Source: LMUY01 sp965199165
GTDB taxonomy: Bacteria; Pseudomonadota; Alphaproteobacteria; Acetobacterales; Acetobacteraceae
Direction of reading: 5' to 3'
NCBI GenBank assembly: GCA_965199165.1
Contig: OZ240681.1
Location: forward strand, 1,364,001-1,428,000
Length of the DNA: 64,000 nucleotides
Shown piece after piece: positions 7,716-15,783 of the stretch. Position 1 is the first letter of the stretch, and each line of letters begins with the position of its first letter. The notes below the pieces were generated by a model. That model did not search any database, was not told the origin of the DNA, and saw only the letters and a list, made by a program, of their open reading frames with translations. The position numbers were made by a program, and so were the translations under genes.

Positions 7716-8540
7716 ATGGCGCAGACCGCACACCGCCTTCCACCCGCCATTTCCCGCGTCGCCCGCGACGGCAACACGCCGCGTTACGAGCTGCCGCCCG
7801 CGCTGCCGCCGGAGGAGGAGCGCAGGCACCGCCGCCAGCGGCTAGCCGCGGCGTTCCGCCTGTTCGGCCGCTATGGCTATGAGGTGGGACTGGCCGGGCA
7901 TTTCAGCGCCCGCGACCCGATCCTGACCGACCATTTCTGGGTCAACCCGATGGGCGTGGCCTTCGCCCACATCCGCGCCTCCGACCTGTTGCTGGTGAGC
8001 CCGGCAGGCGACGTGGTGGAGGGTGACGGGCTGGTGAACCTGTCCGGCGTGCCCTACCATGACCAGTTGCAGCAGGCCCGGCCGGACGTGGTCGGCGTCG
8101 CCCATGCGCATTCCTTCAACGCAAAGGTCTGGTCGGCCTTCGGGCGGACGCTCGACCCCATCACTGCGGACGCGGCGGTGCTGCATGGCGACCAGGTCCT
8201 GTTCCAGCCGCGGCGGCCGGCCGACCGAAGTGTCGAGGACGGGCGCCACGTGGTCGCCCGCCAGGTCGTCGAGACCTTGGGCGACCGCAACATCCTGATC
8301 TGGCAGAACCATGGCCTGTGGACCGTGGGTGCAACGGTCGAGGCAGCGGCCTGGCGGTTCATCGCCTTCGAGGACGCGGCGCGCGGCCAGTTGCTGGCGG
8401 AATCGGCCGGGCAGCCGATCGTGCCGCAGACGCCGCCGCCACCACCAGAGGGCCGGCTGCGGCGCGAAGTGTCGGCCTGGCTGAGCTTCCTGCCGCTTTG
8501 GGACAGGGTGGTGCGCGAGGAGCCGGACCTGCTCGACTGA
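7716..8540 (+). CDS. Class II aldolase/adducin family protein
   Basis: Zinc-dependent aldolase, epimerase or decarboxylase of the fuculose-phosphate aldolase/adducin superfamily. The 274-residue protein keeps the metal triad His130 and His132 (VAHAHS) and His199 (WQNHGLW). GHFSARDP and FWVNPMG near residues 60-80 replace the usual GNxSxR and NPxG phosphate-site motifs. ATG 7716 lies 28 bp after the flavin monooxygenase, so the two are probably cotranscribed. This larger-than-average group often has unknown substrates. Confidence 0.87.
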   Translation: MAQTAHRLPPAISRVARDGNTPRYELPPALPPEEERRHRRQRLAAAFRLFGRYGYEVGLAGHFSARDPILTDHFWVNPMGVAFAHIRASDLLLVSPAGDVVEGDGLVNLSGVPYHDQLQQARPDVVGVAHAHSFNAKVWSAFGRTLDPITADAAVLHGDQVLFQPRRPADRSVEDGRHVVARQVVETLGDRNILIWQNHGLWTVGATVEAAAWRFIAFEDAARGQLLAESAGQPIVPQTPPPPPEGRLRREVSAWLSFLPLWDRVVREEPDLLD

Positions 8541-8567
8541 CGGACTTGGCCGCGGGCCGCCTGTTTG

Positions 8568-8954
8568 TCAGGTCGTCCTGAGGCCTTCGGCCCCTGCCGC
8601 GCCCGTGTGGCGGCGTGCAAGCTCGACGAAGTCCGACTTGATGCGTGCCAGTTCGTCCGCCTTCATCTCCTCCAGGTTCAGCAGCGCGAGCCTGGCTCCC
8701 TCCGTGACCCGGATCAGCTCGTCGACCTTCACCTGCAACGCATCGGTGTCGCGGTTCTGGGTGTTCTGGATCAGGAACACCATGAGGAACGTCACGATGG
8801 TCGTGCCGGTATTGATGACGAGCTGCCACGTGTCGCTGAAGTCGAAGACCGGACCGCTGATCCCCCAGACGACGACCAGCGCCGTGGCGACGATGAAGGC
8901 CAGCGGCTTGCCCGCGCCGCGGGCGACCGCCTGGGCCAGCCGGTCGAAGGTCAT
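8568..8954 (-). CDS. Low-affinity iron permease family small membrane protein
   Basis: A 128-residue inner-membrane protein. Two transmembrane helices, about residues 16-38 and 45-65, bracket the family signature SDTWQLVINTGTTIVTF, followed by LIQNTQNRDTDALQVKVDE and a cytoplasmic helical tail. The family is named after yeast Fet4-like low-affinity iron transport, but bacterial members are much shorter and their transport role is unproven. The start overlaps the stop of the upstream 61-codon gene as ATGA (8951-8954), which implies translational coupling. Confidence 0.85.
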   Translation of the reverse strand: MTFDRLAQAVARGAGKPLAFIVATALVVVWGISGPVFDFSDTWQLVINTGTTIVTFLMVFLIQNTQNRDTDALQVKVDELIRVTEGARLALLNLEEMKADELARIKSDFVELARRHTGAAGAEGLRTT

Positions 8955-9136
8955 CGAGCCCGCTTGTCGGCGGGTTCGTTCTGGTTGCCGCTGACCACGG
9001 TCTGCTCCTTGCTGACTTCCTCCGGCCTTGCCGGGCCACTCTTGTCCGGGTTGCCCGGCTTCGTAGGCCGCGTGCCGCCTGGATCGACCCCTTCGAGGGG
9101 ATCGTTGCCCGTCGTGCGGCTTGATGGACCCGCCAT
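8951..9136 (-). CDS. Small hydrophilic protein coupled to the iron permease family gene
   Basis: A 61-residue charged, proline- and glycine-rich protein with no hydrophobic segment, probably cytoplasmic and disordered. ATG 9136 has an AGGGAGAG ribosome-binding site, and its stop overlaps the next start by four bases, both supporting real translation. Family unknown; the coupling suggests a function with the neighbouring membrane protein. Confidence 0.55.
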   Translation of the reverse strand: MAGPSSRTTGNDPLEGVDPGGTRPTKPGNPDKSGPARPEEVSKEQTVVSGNQNEPADKRAR

Positions 9137-9220
9137 GATAGTCTCTCCCTATCGAACTTCCCGGACATGCAAGCCACGGCCGGGTGCCGGGTTCCCGGAA
9201 GGGTGGGACGCTGCGCCGCG

Positions 9221-10378
9221 CTATGCCGCGTTTTGTTGGAGGCGCGGCAGGATGTCGGCCTCCACGGCCTTGAAGGCGGCGGCGATCGCCTGGTGCATGT
9301 CGAGGTAGCGGTATGTGCCCAAACGCCCGCCGAACACGACGTTGCGTTCCATCGCGGCCCGGGCCGCGTAGCGCTGGTAGCGGTCTTTGTTGGCGGCCGT
9401 GTTGATCGGGTAGTACGGGAGTTCGCCGGGCCGGGCGAAACGCGAGTATTCACGCGCGACCAGAGTGCGATCCGTCGCGTAGCGACGTTCGGGATGGAAA
9501 TGCCGGAACTCGTGCACCCTGGTGAACGGGACCGCCAGGTCCGGATGGTTGACCACGGCAGCGCCCTGGAAGTCGCCCGATCTCGGGCGCTCGAACTCGA
9601 AATCCAGGGTGCGCCACCCGAGCTGGCCGTGCTCGTAGCCGTAGAATGCGTCGATCGCGCCGGTGTACACCCGCAAGCAGGTCGGGTGGAGTTCGGCTGC
9701 GATGTCGAAGTAATCGCAATTCGTGAGCGTCCGGATGTTCGGCAGCCGCAGCATGCGGTCGAAGATCGCCCCGTAGCCGTCGACCGGGATGCCCTCGTAG
9801 GGATCGGAGAAATAGAAGTCATTGTAGTCGAACCGGACCGGCAGGCGGGTGATGATCTCCGGCGGCAACTCCCTCAGGTCGGTCTCCCACTGCTTGCGGG
9901 TGTAGCCGGCGACGAACGCCTCGTAGAGCGGACGCCCGATGAGGGAGATCGCCATGTCCTCCAGGTTCTTCGGCTGGGCGACGCGGTCGCGCGCGATCTC
10001 GGCTTGCAGGAACGCGCGCGCCTGCTCCGGGGTGAAGCTGCGGCCGTAGAAGGAATTGATTGTCATCAGGTTGATCGGCATGGTGAACATGCGGTCGCCA
10101 TGCCGGGTGAACACACGGTGCCGATAGTTGTTGAACTTGCTGAACTGGGTGACGAAGTCCCACACGCGCTTGTTGGGCGTGTGGAAGATGTGCGAGCCAT
10201 AGGTGTGGAACTCGATGCCCGTCTCGGGGTCCACCTGCGAGTGGGAATTGCCGCCGATATGGCGCCGCGCTTCGACGACCAGCACGGGTATCCCGTGGTC
10301 CCTTGCCAGCTGATGGGCCACCGTGCTGCCGAAGAAGCCGGAGCCGACGACCACGACGGGGAAATCTCGCAAGCTCAA
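9221..10378 (-). CDS. glf: UDP-galactopyranose mutase
   Basis: FAD enzyme that interconverts UDP-galactopyranose and UDP-galactofuranose, the donor for galactofuran synthesis. The 385-residue protein has VVVGSGFFGSTVAHQLA (dinucleotide site) at the N-terminus, RRHIGGNSH, YGSHIFHTPNKRVW and the C-terminal FGGRLGTYRYLDMHQAI, all diagnostic of Glf. There is no ATG near the N-terminus. TTG 10378 overlaps the upstream stop as TTGA and has GGGAGG upstream, so it is taken as the start. It is coupled to the GlfT2-like transferase that would use its product. Confidence 0.95.
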   Translation of the reverse strand: MSLRDFPVVVVGSGFFGSTVAHQLARDHGIPVLVVEARRHIGGNSHSQVDPETGIEFHTYGSHIFHTPNKRVWDFVTQFSKFNNYRHRVFTRHGDRMFTMPINLMTINSFYGRSFTPEQARAFLQAEIARDRVAQPKNLEDMAISLIGRPLYEAFVAGYTRKQWETDLRELPPEIITRLPVRFDYNDFYFSDPYEGIPVDGYGAIFDRMLRLPNIRTLTNCDYFDIAAELHPTCLRVYTGAIDAFYGYEHGQLGWRTLDFEFERPRSGDFQGAAVVNHPDLAVPFTRVHEFRHFHPERRYATDRTLVAREYSRFARPGELPYYPINTAANKDRYQRYAARAAMERNVVFGGRLGTYRYLDMHQAIAAAFKAVEADILPRLQQNAA

Positions 10379-12249
10379 TCTGCGTCCTCCCGGACCCTTG
10401 GTTTGGAGTGGACCTGGGACAGGCCCAGGTAGCGCTTCCAGAAGCTGGGGGTGACAAGCTCCGGGAAGCCGTTCCGCCAGGCCGTCGCTGCTGCCGGGCC
10501 ACGGATGTATAGACGGCCAAATACTGCCAAGGCTTGCCGCCCCAGCGCACGGAAGCTTTCCCGCGACCGCCGGAACGTGGGCAGGGCCGGGTCGTGCCAG
10601 GTCTCCACCGCGACATGATCCACGCCGAGCATGGTCGGCCAGTTGAACCGCTCGAGGGGCAGCAAGCGCGGCGGGCCATCCCGGGTCGGTATGCAGGCGT
10701 GCTGCACCATCAGCTTGGCGAACACCCACAAATAGGCGGCACGGCCTCGCAGCGGTCGCAGGCGATCCATCGGCTGTTCATGGAGCACGCGCTCCCGCGG
10801 CGTTTCGCCCACCGGATAGAGCTTGCGATGCCGCTCCAGCCCGGCATGCACCGCTTGGGGTGATCCGCGAAGGATGGCCGGGCCCGCCAGGAAGTCGTCC
10901 ACGCCCTGCAGGATCAGTGCGGCACTGTGGTACCGGAAGGTGAGGAGATGGACCAGGAAGTGCCGCAGCATCCGCCGCACGACGCCCCACCGGCCGAGCG
11001 GCTGATGCAGCGCCGCGGTGATGAGCATGTTCCGGGTCTCGTAGTACAGATGCCAGCCGCCGAGTTTGAGGTAGAATGGCTGATGCCACACCCCGATGCC
11101 GGCGACCGACACGGTGGGGATGTTCTGCTGATGCAGCCGCAGGCCAAGCTCGACGTCGTCGCCGCGTATGAAGCACGGCATGGGCAGGCCCACTTCGCGG
11201 AAAAGCGCAAGCGGGATGCCGCAACACCACCAGCCGTTGTAGTGGATCGCATTGGGTTGGCCGATCGGTGCCAGGTTGGCGGGGTTGGCGAGGTCGAGGT
11301 TCAGGAACTGCGGCTGGAACGCCCAATGCCGTTCCGAGATGACGGCGCCCGCCTCGTAAAGACGCGTCGGGCGTGCGGCATCCAGCATCTGGCCGCCAAC
11401 GACGATGTCCGACTTGGCCATTTGGAAGAACGCGGCCATCCGCAGCAGGCAATCCGGCTCGAGCTCGATGTCGTCGTCGAGCAGGGCCACGTGAGTGACG
11501 CCCTGGTCTTCCAGGCACGCGAGGATCCCCCGCGTGAAGCCGCCGGCGCCGCCGAAATTGCCTTGCTCGACCACCCGGAGCTTGTTGCCGAGGTGCCGGG
11601 CGACACCCTGCACGCAGGTCGCACCGAATGGGCGACCCTGGTTCACGACATAGACGCGCGCCAGCCGCTCGACCAGGGCGGCATCACCACCCAGGCACGC
11701 CAGGAGCCGGGAGATGTCCTGCTCCCGGTTGAAGGTGCAGAAGACAAGCGCCAAGCCCACCGGCGGCCGCATCGCGCCGTGGCAAATCCACTGCCCGCTG
11801 CGCCAAACCACCGGCGTCTCGCGCGTCGAGACCTCGAGCGACAAGTGGCCGAGTTGGCGGAAGTGCAGGCCCTCGTCGTCGAAATGGAGGTCCGTCGTCG
11901 GTCCGGCGGCCGTGCGTTCCGCCAACAGGATCTTCTCGCCCGCCGTCCGCCGGAAGACCCGGATGTCGCATTCGCCGTCGATGGCAAGCTGCAGCGTCAA
12001 CGTGGACAGCCTCGTGTGACGCCGCCAGGTCGCTTCGAAGAAGGTGTTGAAGTAGCTGTCGAAACTGATCGTGGTGTGCTCGCCGATGGCGAGGCCGCCT
12101 TTCTCCGTCACCGTGGCCCGCGGCACCGTGAGGCCCTGGCGTCTCATCCGCCAGTATAGGGGGCGCCGCGCGGGGGGCGCTTCGACGAGGAAGCGCTGCA
12201 GCAGGAAGGCAGGCGAGCTATGCGGCTCGGGGCAATGGCCGCCAGTCAT
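10375..12249 (-). CDS. GlfT2-like galactofuranosyltransferase (GT2 family)
   Basis: Predicted processive transferase that polymerises galactofuranose from UDP-Galf at the inner face of the membrane. The 624-residue protein has an N-terminal beta-sandwich (about residues 1-165), then a GT-A domain with VFCTFNRE, the metal-binding LLDDDIELEPDC (Asp-Asp-Asp as in mycobacterial GlfT2), and WWCCGIPLALF. It also carries the catalytic-base region RGDDVELGLR and GVWHQPFYLK. The helical C-terminal region is also GlfT2-like. The gene overlaps glf by four bases. Together they indicate a galactofuran in the cell envelope or exopolysaccharide. Confidence 0.9.
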   Translation of the reverse strand: MTGGHCPEPHSSPAFLLQRFLVEAPPARRPLYWRMRRQGLTVPRATVTEKGGLAIGEHTTISFDSYFNTFFEATWRRHTRLSTLTLQLAIDGECDIRVFRRTAGEKILLAERTAAGPTTDLHFDDEGLHFRQLGHLSLEVSTRETPVVWRSGQWICHGAMRPPVGLALVFCTFNREQDISRLLACLGGDAALVERLARVYVVNQGRPFGATCVQGVARHLGNKLRVVEQGNFGGAGGFTRGILACLEDQGVTHVALLDDDIELEPDCLLRMAAFFQMAKSDIVVGGQMLDAARPTRLYEAGAVISERHWAFQPQFLNLDLANPANLAPIGQPNAIHYNGWWCCGIPLALFREVGLPMPCFIRGDDVELGLRLHQQNIPTVSVAGIGVWHQPFYLKLGGWHLYYETRNMLITAALHQPLGRWGVVRRMLRHFLVHLLTFRYHSAALILQGVDDFLAGPAILRGSPQAVHAGLERHRKLYPVGETPRERVLHEQPMDRLRPLRGRAAYLWVFAKLMVQHACIPTRDGPPRLLPLERFNWPTMLGVDHVAVETWHDPALPTFRRSRESFRALGRQALAVFGRLYIRGPAAATAWRNGFPELVTPSFWKRYLGLSQVHSKPRVREDAD

Positions 12250-12390
12250 CGACTAGTCTCCTAGGGCGGAGCACTAGGCATTCAGGCAACCGTTAGTTCC
12301 GCCAACAAATGAGAGTTTGGCAAGAAACGTTCCCGCGGCGGCCTGTTACGTGCCGGTATCACTGCATCGTGTCAGCTCGTTCGCTCGGCT

Positions 12391-12780
12391 TCATGCCGGT
12401 CGCTCCGGGGTGAAGCACGGCACCGGCCCGCTGTCCGTCGGCTTGAACACCAGCTGCACGGCCTGTCCGATGGCGAGCGTGTCGAAATCGCAGTCCACGA
12501 TCGAAGTCATCATCGTCGGACCCTCCGCGAGCGTGACGTAAGCGATGGAAAACGGCGGGTCGGACCGCCGCATGACCGAATAGCTGTAGATCGTCCCGCT
12601 GCCAGACGCCTCCTCCCAGGCCGTGGGTCCGAAACAGAACGGGCAGACGGCGCGTGGGTACCAGTGTGGCTTGCCGCACGCCGTGCAGCGGCGGATGAGG
12701 AAGCGCCCCTCGGTCGCGGCCTTGACGAACGCCTCGCTCTCCGGCGTGGCGGGTGGGGCCGGCATGCGGCGGTCGGTCAT
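12391..12780 (-). CDS. OB-fold/zinc-ribbon (DUF35) protein, thiolase partner
   Basis: A 129-residue acyl-CoA-binding partner protein of the DUF35/ChsH2 type. The N-terminal zinc ribbon is CTACGKPHWYPRAVCPFC, and an OB fold follows with GTIYSYSVM and YVTLAEGPTMMTSIV. Such proteins form complexes with SCP2-type thiolases or MaoC hydratases in steroid, acyl or ketone metabolism. It sits six bases downstream of the thiolase gene, which supports that complex. ATG 12780 is the only good start. Confidence 0.9.
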   Translation of the reverse strand: MTDRRMPAPPATPESEAFVKAATEGRFLIRRCTACGKPHWYPRAVCPFCFGPTAWEEASGSGTIYSYSVMRRSDPPFSIAYVTLAEGPTMMTSIVDCDFDTLAIGQAVQLVFKPTDSGPVPCFTPERPA

Positions 12781-12785
12781 GCGTG

Positions 12786-13952
12786 TCACTCCCGTTCCAG
12801 GATCAGCGTGGCCGAACCGTGGCGGCTGCCCAGCAGCCCGCCCGTGCCGTGGGCCAGCGCCAGCCCGCAATTCGGCACCTGGACGGCCGGATGGGCCTCG
12901 CCCCGGAGCTGCCGCACCGCCTCGATCACCTTGGTGATGCCGCCGCGGTTGGCGGGATGGTTGTTGCACAGCCCACCGCCATCCGTGTTGAACGGCAGCC
13001 GGCCCACGCCGCTGATGAGGTTGCCGTCGGCCACGAAGCGGCCGCCCTCCCCCTTGGCGCAGAAGCCGAGGTCCTCGATCTGCATCAGCACGGTGATGGT
13101 GAAGCTGTCGTAGATGGAGGCGTACTGGATGTCGCCCGGCGTCACCCCCGCCTCGGCGAACGCCGCCGAGCCGGACCAGCGGGCACCGGAATAGGTCAGG
13201 TCCACCTCCCCTCCCCCCTGGCCCTTCACCGTCTCCCCCGCCCCCAGCACGCGGACCAGCGGGCGTTTCAGGCCGCGGGCGACGTCGGGCGCCACCACCA
13301 GCAAGGCGCCGCCACCGTCGCTGACGACGCAGCAATCCAGCCGGTGCAACGGGTCGGCGATGACCGGAGATGCGAGCACCTGCTCCACCGTCACCACGTC
13401 GCGCAGCATCGCGTGGGGGTTGTGCTGCGCGTGGTGGGAGGCCGCGACCTTGATCCAGGCCAGCTGCTCCGAGGTGGTGCCGTATTCGTACATGTGGCGC
13501 ATGGCGCACATGGCATAGACGTTGGTGGTGGCGGGGGCGAACGCCGCCTCCCACGCCGCGTCCGGAACGGCGGCGGCGGCCGGGCGGGCCGACGTGCCGG
13601 AATGCCCCTCGCTGCGCGGCCGACCGGCCAGGGTGATCAGCGCGACCCGGCACTTGCCCGCCATGATGGCCTGCGCCGCGTGCGACACGTGCGCGATGTA
13701 GGAACAGCCGCCGACGTCGCTGCTGTCGAAGTGGCGGACGCGCAGGTTCATGTAGTCGAGCATCGCCACAGGGCCCATGCCCGGTGCGTCGCCGGCGCAG
13801 AAATACCCGTCCACGTCGTCCTTCGTCAGCCCGGCATCGGCCAGCGCGCCGGCCGCCGCCTCGGCATGCAGCTGCGCGACCGACTTGTCCGGCGCCTTGC
13901 GGGTCGGGTGCTCGAACGCGCCGGCGATGTAGGCTTGGCCTTTGATGCTCAT
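12786..13952 (-). CDS. SCP2-type thiolase (acetyl-CoA acetyltransferase family)
   Basis: Predicted thiolase or aldolase acting on acyl-CoA. The 388-residue protein contains the candidate nucleophile Cys83 in DVGGCSYIAH. The C-terminal motif reads GLALAHGTGGLLG, with His where degradative thiolases have the second Cys; this pattern is typical of SCP2-type and ketosteroid-associated members. NTDGGGLCNNHPANRGG matches the CoA loop. It forms an operon with an upstream TetR regulator and a downstream DUF35 partner. The pathway is unknown; proximity to paa genes may be coincidental. Confidence 0.87.
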   Translation of the reverse strand: MSIKGQAYIAGAFEHPTRKAPDKSVAQLHAEAAAGALADAGLTKDDVDGYFCAGDAPGMGPVAMLDYMNLRVRHFDSSDVGGCSYIAHVSHAAQAIMAGKCRVALITLAGRPRSEGHSGTSARPAAAAVPDAAWEAAFAPATTNVYAMCAMRHMYEYGTTSEQLAWIKVAASHHAQHNPHAMLRDVVTVEQVLASPVIADPLHRLDCCVVSDGGGALLVVAPDVARGLKRPLVRVLGAGETVKGQGGGEVDLTYSGARWSGSAAFAEAGVTPGDIQYASIYDSFTITVLMQIEDLGFCAKGEGGRFVADGNLISGVGRLPFNTDGGGLCNNHPANRGGITKVIEAVRQLRGEAHPAVQVPNCGLALAHGTGGLLGSRHGSATLILERE

Positions 13953-13983
13953 GGGGGCGGGCCTTCTCCGAAACGGGGTCGTA

Positions 13984-14610
13984 TCATCGTCTCACCACCA
14001 TGCGGCCGACGATCATGTCCGCGACGGCGTCGGTGGAAAGCGGTCCGGCGGGATCGAACCAGGTGTGGGTCCAGTTGAGCATCCCGAACAGCAGCATGGC
14101 TTCCACCCGGGCGCGGGGCAAGTCGCCGGCCAGGCCGGGGGTCAGCGCGACCAGCATGTCGCGCACGGCATCGACGATCCAGCGCTGCTTCGCCACGATG
14201 GCGGCCCGCTTGTCGTCCGGCAGGCTGCCCAGCTCGTTCAGCAGCACCGTCTGGCGGGCCGCCGCACCCCGGTAATGCCGCATGAAGGCGTGGACAAGAT
14301 CGCTCAGCTGCTGCTGCGGCGGCGGCCCTCCGGCGCTGACCGCCTCCACGTCGGCCACCAGCTGGTCGACGTGCGAGGCCATGACGGCGTAGAGCACGTC
14401 CTCCTTGGAGGGATAGTAGTGGTAGAACAGGGATTTGGAGGTCTTGCAGGAGGCAGCCAGGCTGGAGACGGAGGTGGCCTGGAAGCCGTGCCGGGCGAAC
14501 AGCTCCGCCGCACGCTCGACGATCGCCTCGCGCCGGTCCGCATAATCCGCTGCCTGCGTGCGCGCCAATATCCCCGGCTCCCCGTAGGACGATGACGGCA
14601 AATGACCCAC
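13984..14610 (-). CDS. TetR/AcrR family transcriptional regulator
   Basis: A repressor-type regulator of 208 residues. The helix-turn-helix spans about residues 28-75 (IVERAAELFARHGFQATSVSS, then CKTSKSLFYHYYPSKEDVLY), and a C-terminal ligand domain follows. No ATG lies upstream of the HTH; GTG 14610 is the most plausible start, and TTG codons at 14601 and 14568 are alternatives. It is 31 bp upstream of the thiolase gene on the same strand, so it probably controls that operon. A TetR-like palindrome in front of paaA (15730-15743) makes a PaaR-type role possible. Confidence 0.85.
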   Translation of the reverse strand: MGHLPSSSYGEPGILARTQAADYADRREAIVERAAELFARHGFQATSVSSLAASCKTSKSLFYHYYPSKEDVLYAVMASHVDQLVADVEAVSAGGPPPQQQLSDLVHAFMRHYRGAAARQTVLLNELGSLPDDKRAAIVAKQRWIVDAVRDMLVALTPGLAGDLPRARVEAMLLFGMLNWTHTWFDPAGPLSTDAVADMIVGRMVVRR

Positions 14611-14707
14611 CGTCCCTACGCCGCGCGAGTATCTTGCCCCCGCCGCGTCCAGACAAGATGGGAGGTTTGCTTGCCTCCTCTGTGAGGAACTCGAGCTCGG
14701 CGTCTTG

Positions 14708-15580
14708 TCACGCCCGGGCGGCGACCAGGCGCGCCACTGCGGCGATGGCGGCATCCTGGGCCGCCAATGGCGCCGTAGACCCGGTGACGAAGGCTGTGAC
14801 GACCAGCGGCGCCCGACCAGGCGGCCACAGGATGCCAATGTCGTTCGCGCTCCCGACGTCGTTGGTGCCGGTCTTCTCGCCGACTCGCCAGTGGGTTGGG
14901 ACGCCCGCGCGAAGCCTGGTGGCGCCGGTGCGGCCGGCCACCAGCCAGTCCGCCAGCTGCGAACGCGACGCCGGCAGCAAGGCATTGCCGAGGACCAGCC
15001 GTTGCAGCGTCGCCGCCATGGCGAAGGGCGAGGTGGTGTCGCGCTGGTCGCCGGGCCGTGCCTCGTTCAGCGTGGGTTCCGTGCGGTCGAGCCGGGTTAT
15101 CTGGTCGCCGGTTTCGCGCAGGAACGCGGTGACGCCGGCCGGCCCTCCCAAGGCGGCAAACATCAGGTTGGCGGCCGTGTTATCGCTGAGTGTGACCGCG
15201 GCCTCGCAGATGGTGGCCAGGGTCATCCCGTCCTCGCCAGCATGGGCCTGGGTGGCCGGGGAGTAGGGCAGCACCTCCGCCGCGCCGAAGCGTATGCGGC
15301 GGTCCAGGCGCTCCTCGCCCCGGTCTACCCGGTGCAGGAGCGCTGCAGCGCTCAGCGCCTTGTGCGTGCTGCACATCGGGAAGCGCTCATCCCCACGGTA
15401 GCCGGCCGTTGCACCGCTTGCCGTGTCGAGGATGCCGACGCCGAGGCGGCCGCCGCACTGCACCTCGAGCGCCGCCAGCGCGGATTGGAGGTCGTTCTCG
15501 CCCGCCAGCCCTCTCCGTTGGAAGCCAGCCGACCCGGCCAGCGCGCCAAGGCCTAAGCCAAACCGACGCCTCGTCACCAT
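14708..15580 (-). CDS. Class A beta-lactamase with Tat-type signal
   Basis: Serine beta-lactamase that hydrolyses beta-lactams in the periplasm. All active-site motifs are intact: Ser71-Thr-His-Lys74 (SxxK), Ser132-Asp-Asn (SDN), Glu168 in RTEPTLNEA (omega loop) and Lys236-Thr-Gly. The N-terminus MVTRRRFGLGLGALAG has a twin-arginine pattern, so folding before export is likely. The 290-residue length is normal. Cys70 precedes the nucleophile, but no partner cysteine is seen near the KTG motif. It sits between a TetR operon and the divergent paa operon, with no mobility genes, and is probably chromosomal and intrinsic. Confidence 0.93.
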   Translation of the reverse strand: MVTRRRFGLGLGALAGSAGFQRRGLAGENDLQSALAALEVQCGGRLGVGILDTASGATAGYRGDERFPMCSTHKALSAAALLHRVDRGEERLDRRIRFGAAEVLPYSPATQAHAGEDGMTLATICEAAVTLSDNTAANLMFAALGGPAGVTAFLRETGDQITRLDRTEPTLNEARPGDQRDTTSPFAMAATLQRLVLGNALLPASRSQLADWLVAGRTGATRLRAGVPTHWRVGEKTGTNDVGSANDIGILWPPGRAPLVVTAFVTGSTAPLAAQDAAIAAVARLVAARA

Positions 15581-15729
15581 GTCATCTGCTCCTGGTCTGA
15601 CAGTCCCTGCAAAGCGGAGCGCTTCGCCCCGAACCCCACCTGGGGATCAGGCGTAAAGGGCTGACTATTCCCTTTCATGTCCAGGGTGGAGCCGTGGGAA
15701 GATGGCTGGTTTCCACGTCGAGATTTCGT

Positions 15730-15743
15730 TGACCGCGCGGTCA
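15730..15743. promoter_or_regulatory. Candidate TetR/PaaR operator upstream of paaA
   Basis: TGACCGCGCGGTCA is a perfect 14-bp palindrome, 40 bp before the paaA start codon and in the divergent gap with the beta-lactamase gene. The ACCGxxCGGT core resembles operators described for TetR-type PaaR repressors of phenylacetate genes. No second copy was noticed in front of the TetR gene at 14610. Confidence 0.5.
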
Positions 15744-15783
15744 GGGAATAGTAGAAATTCGTCGGGCGAAGTGGGAGCGTGGC

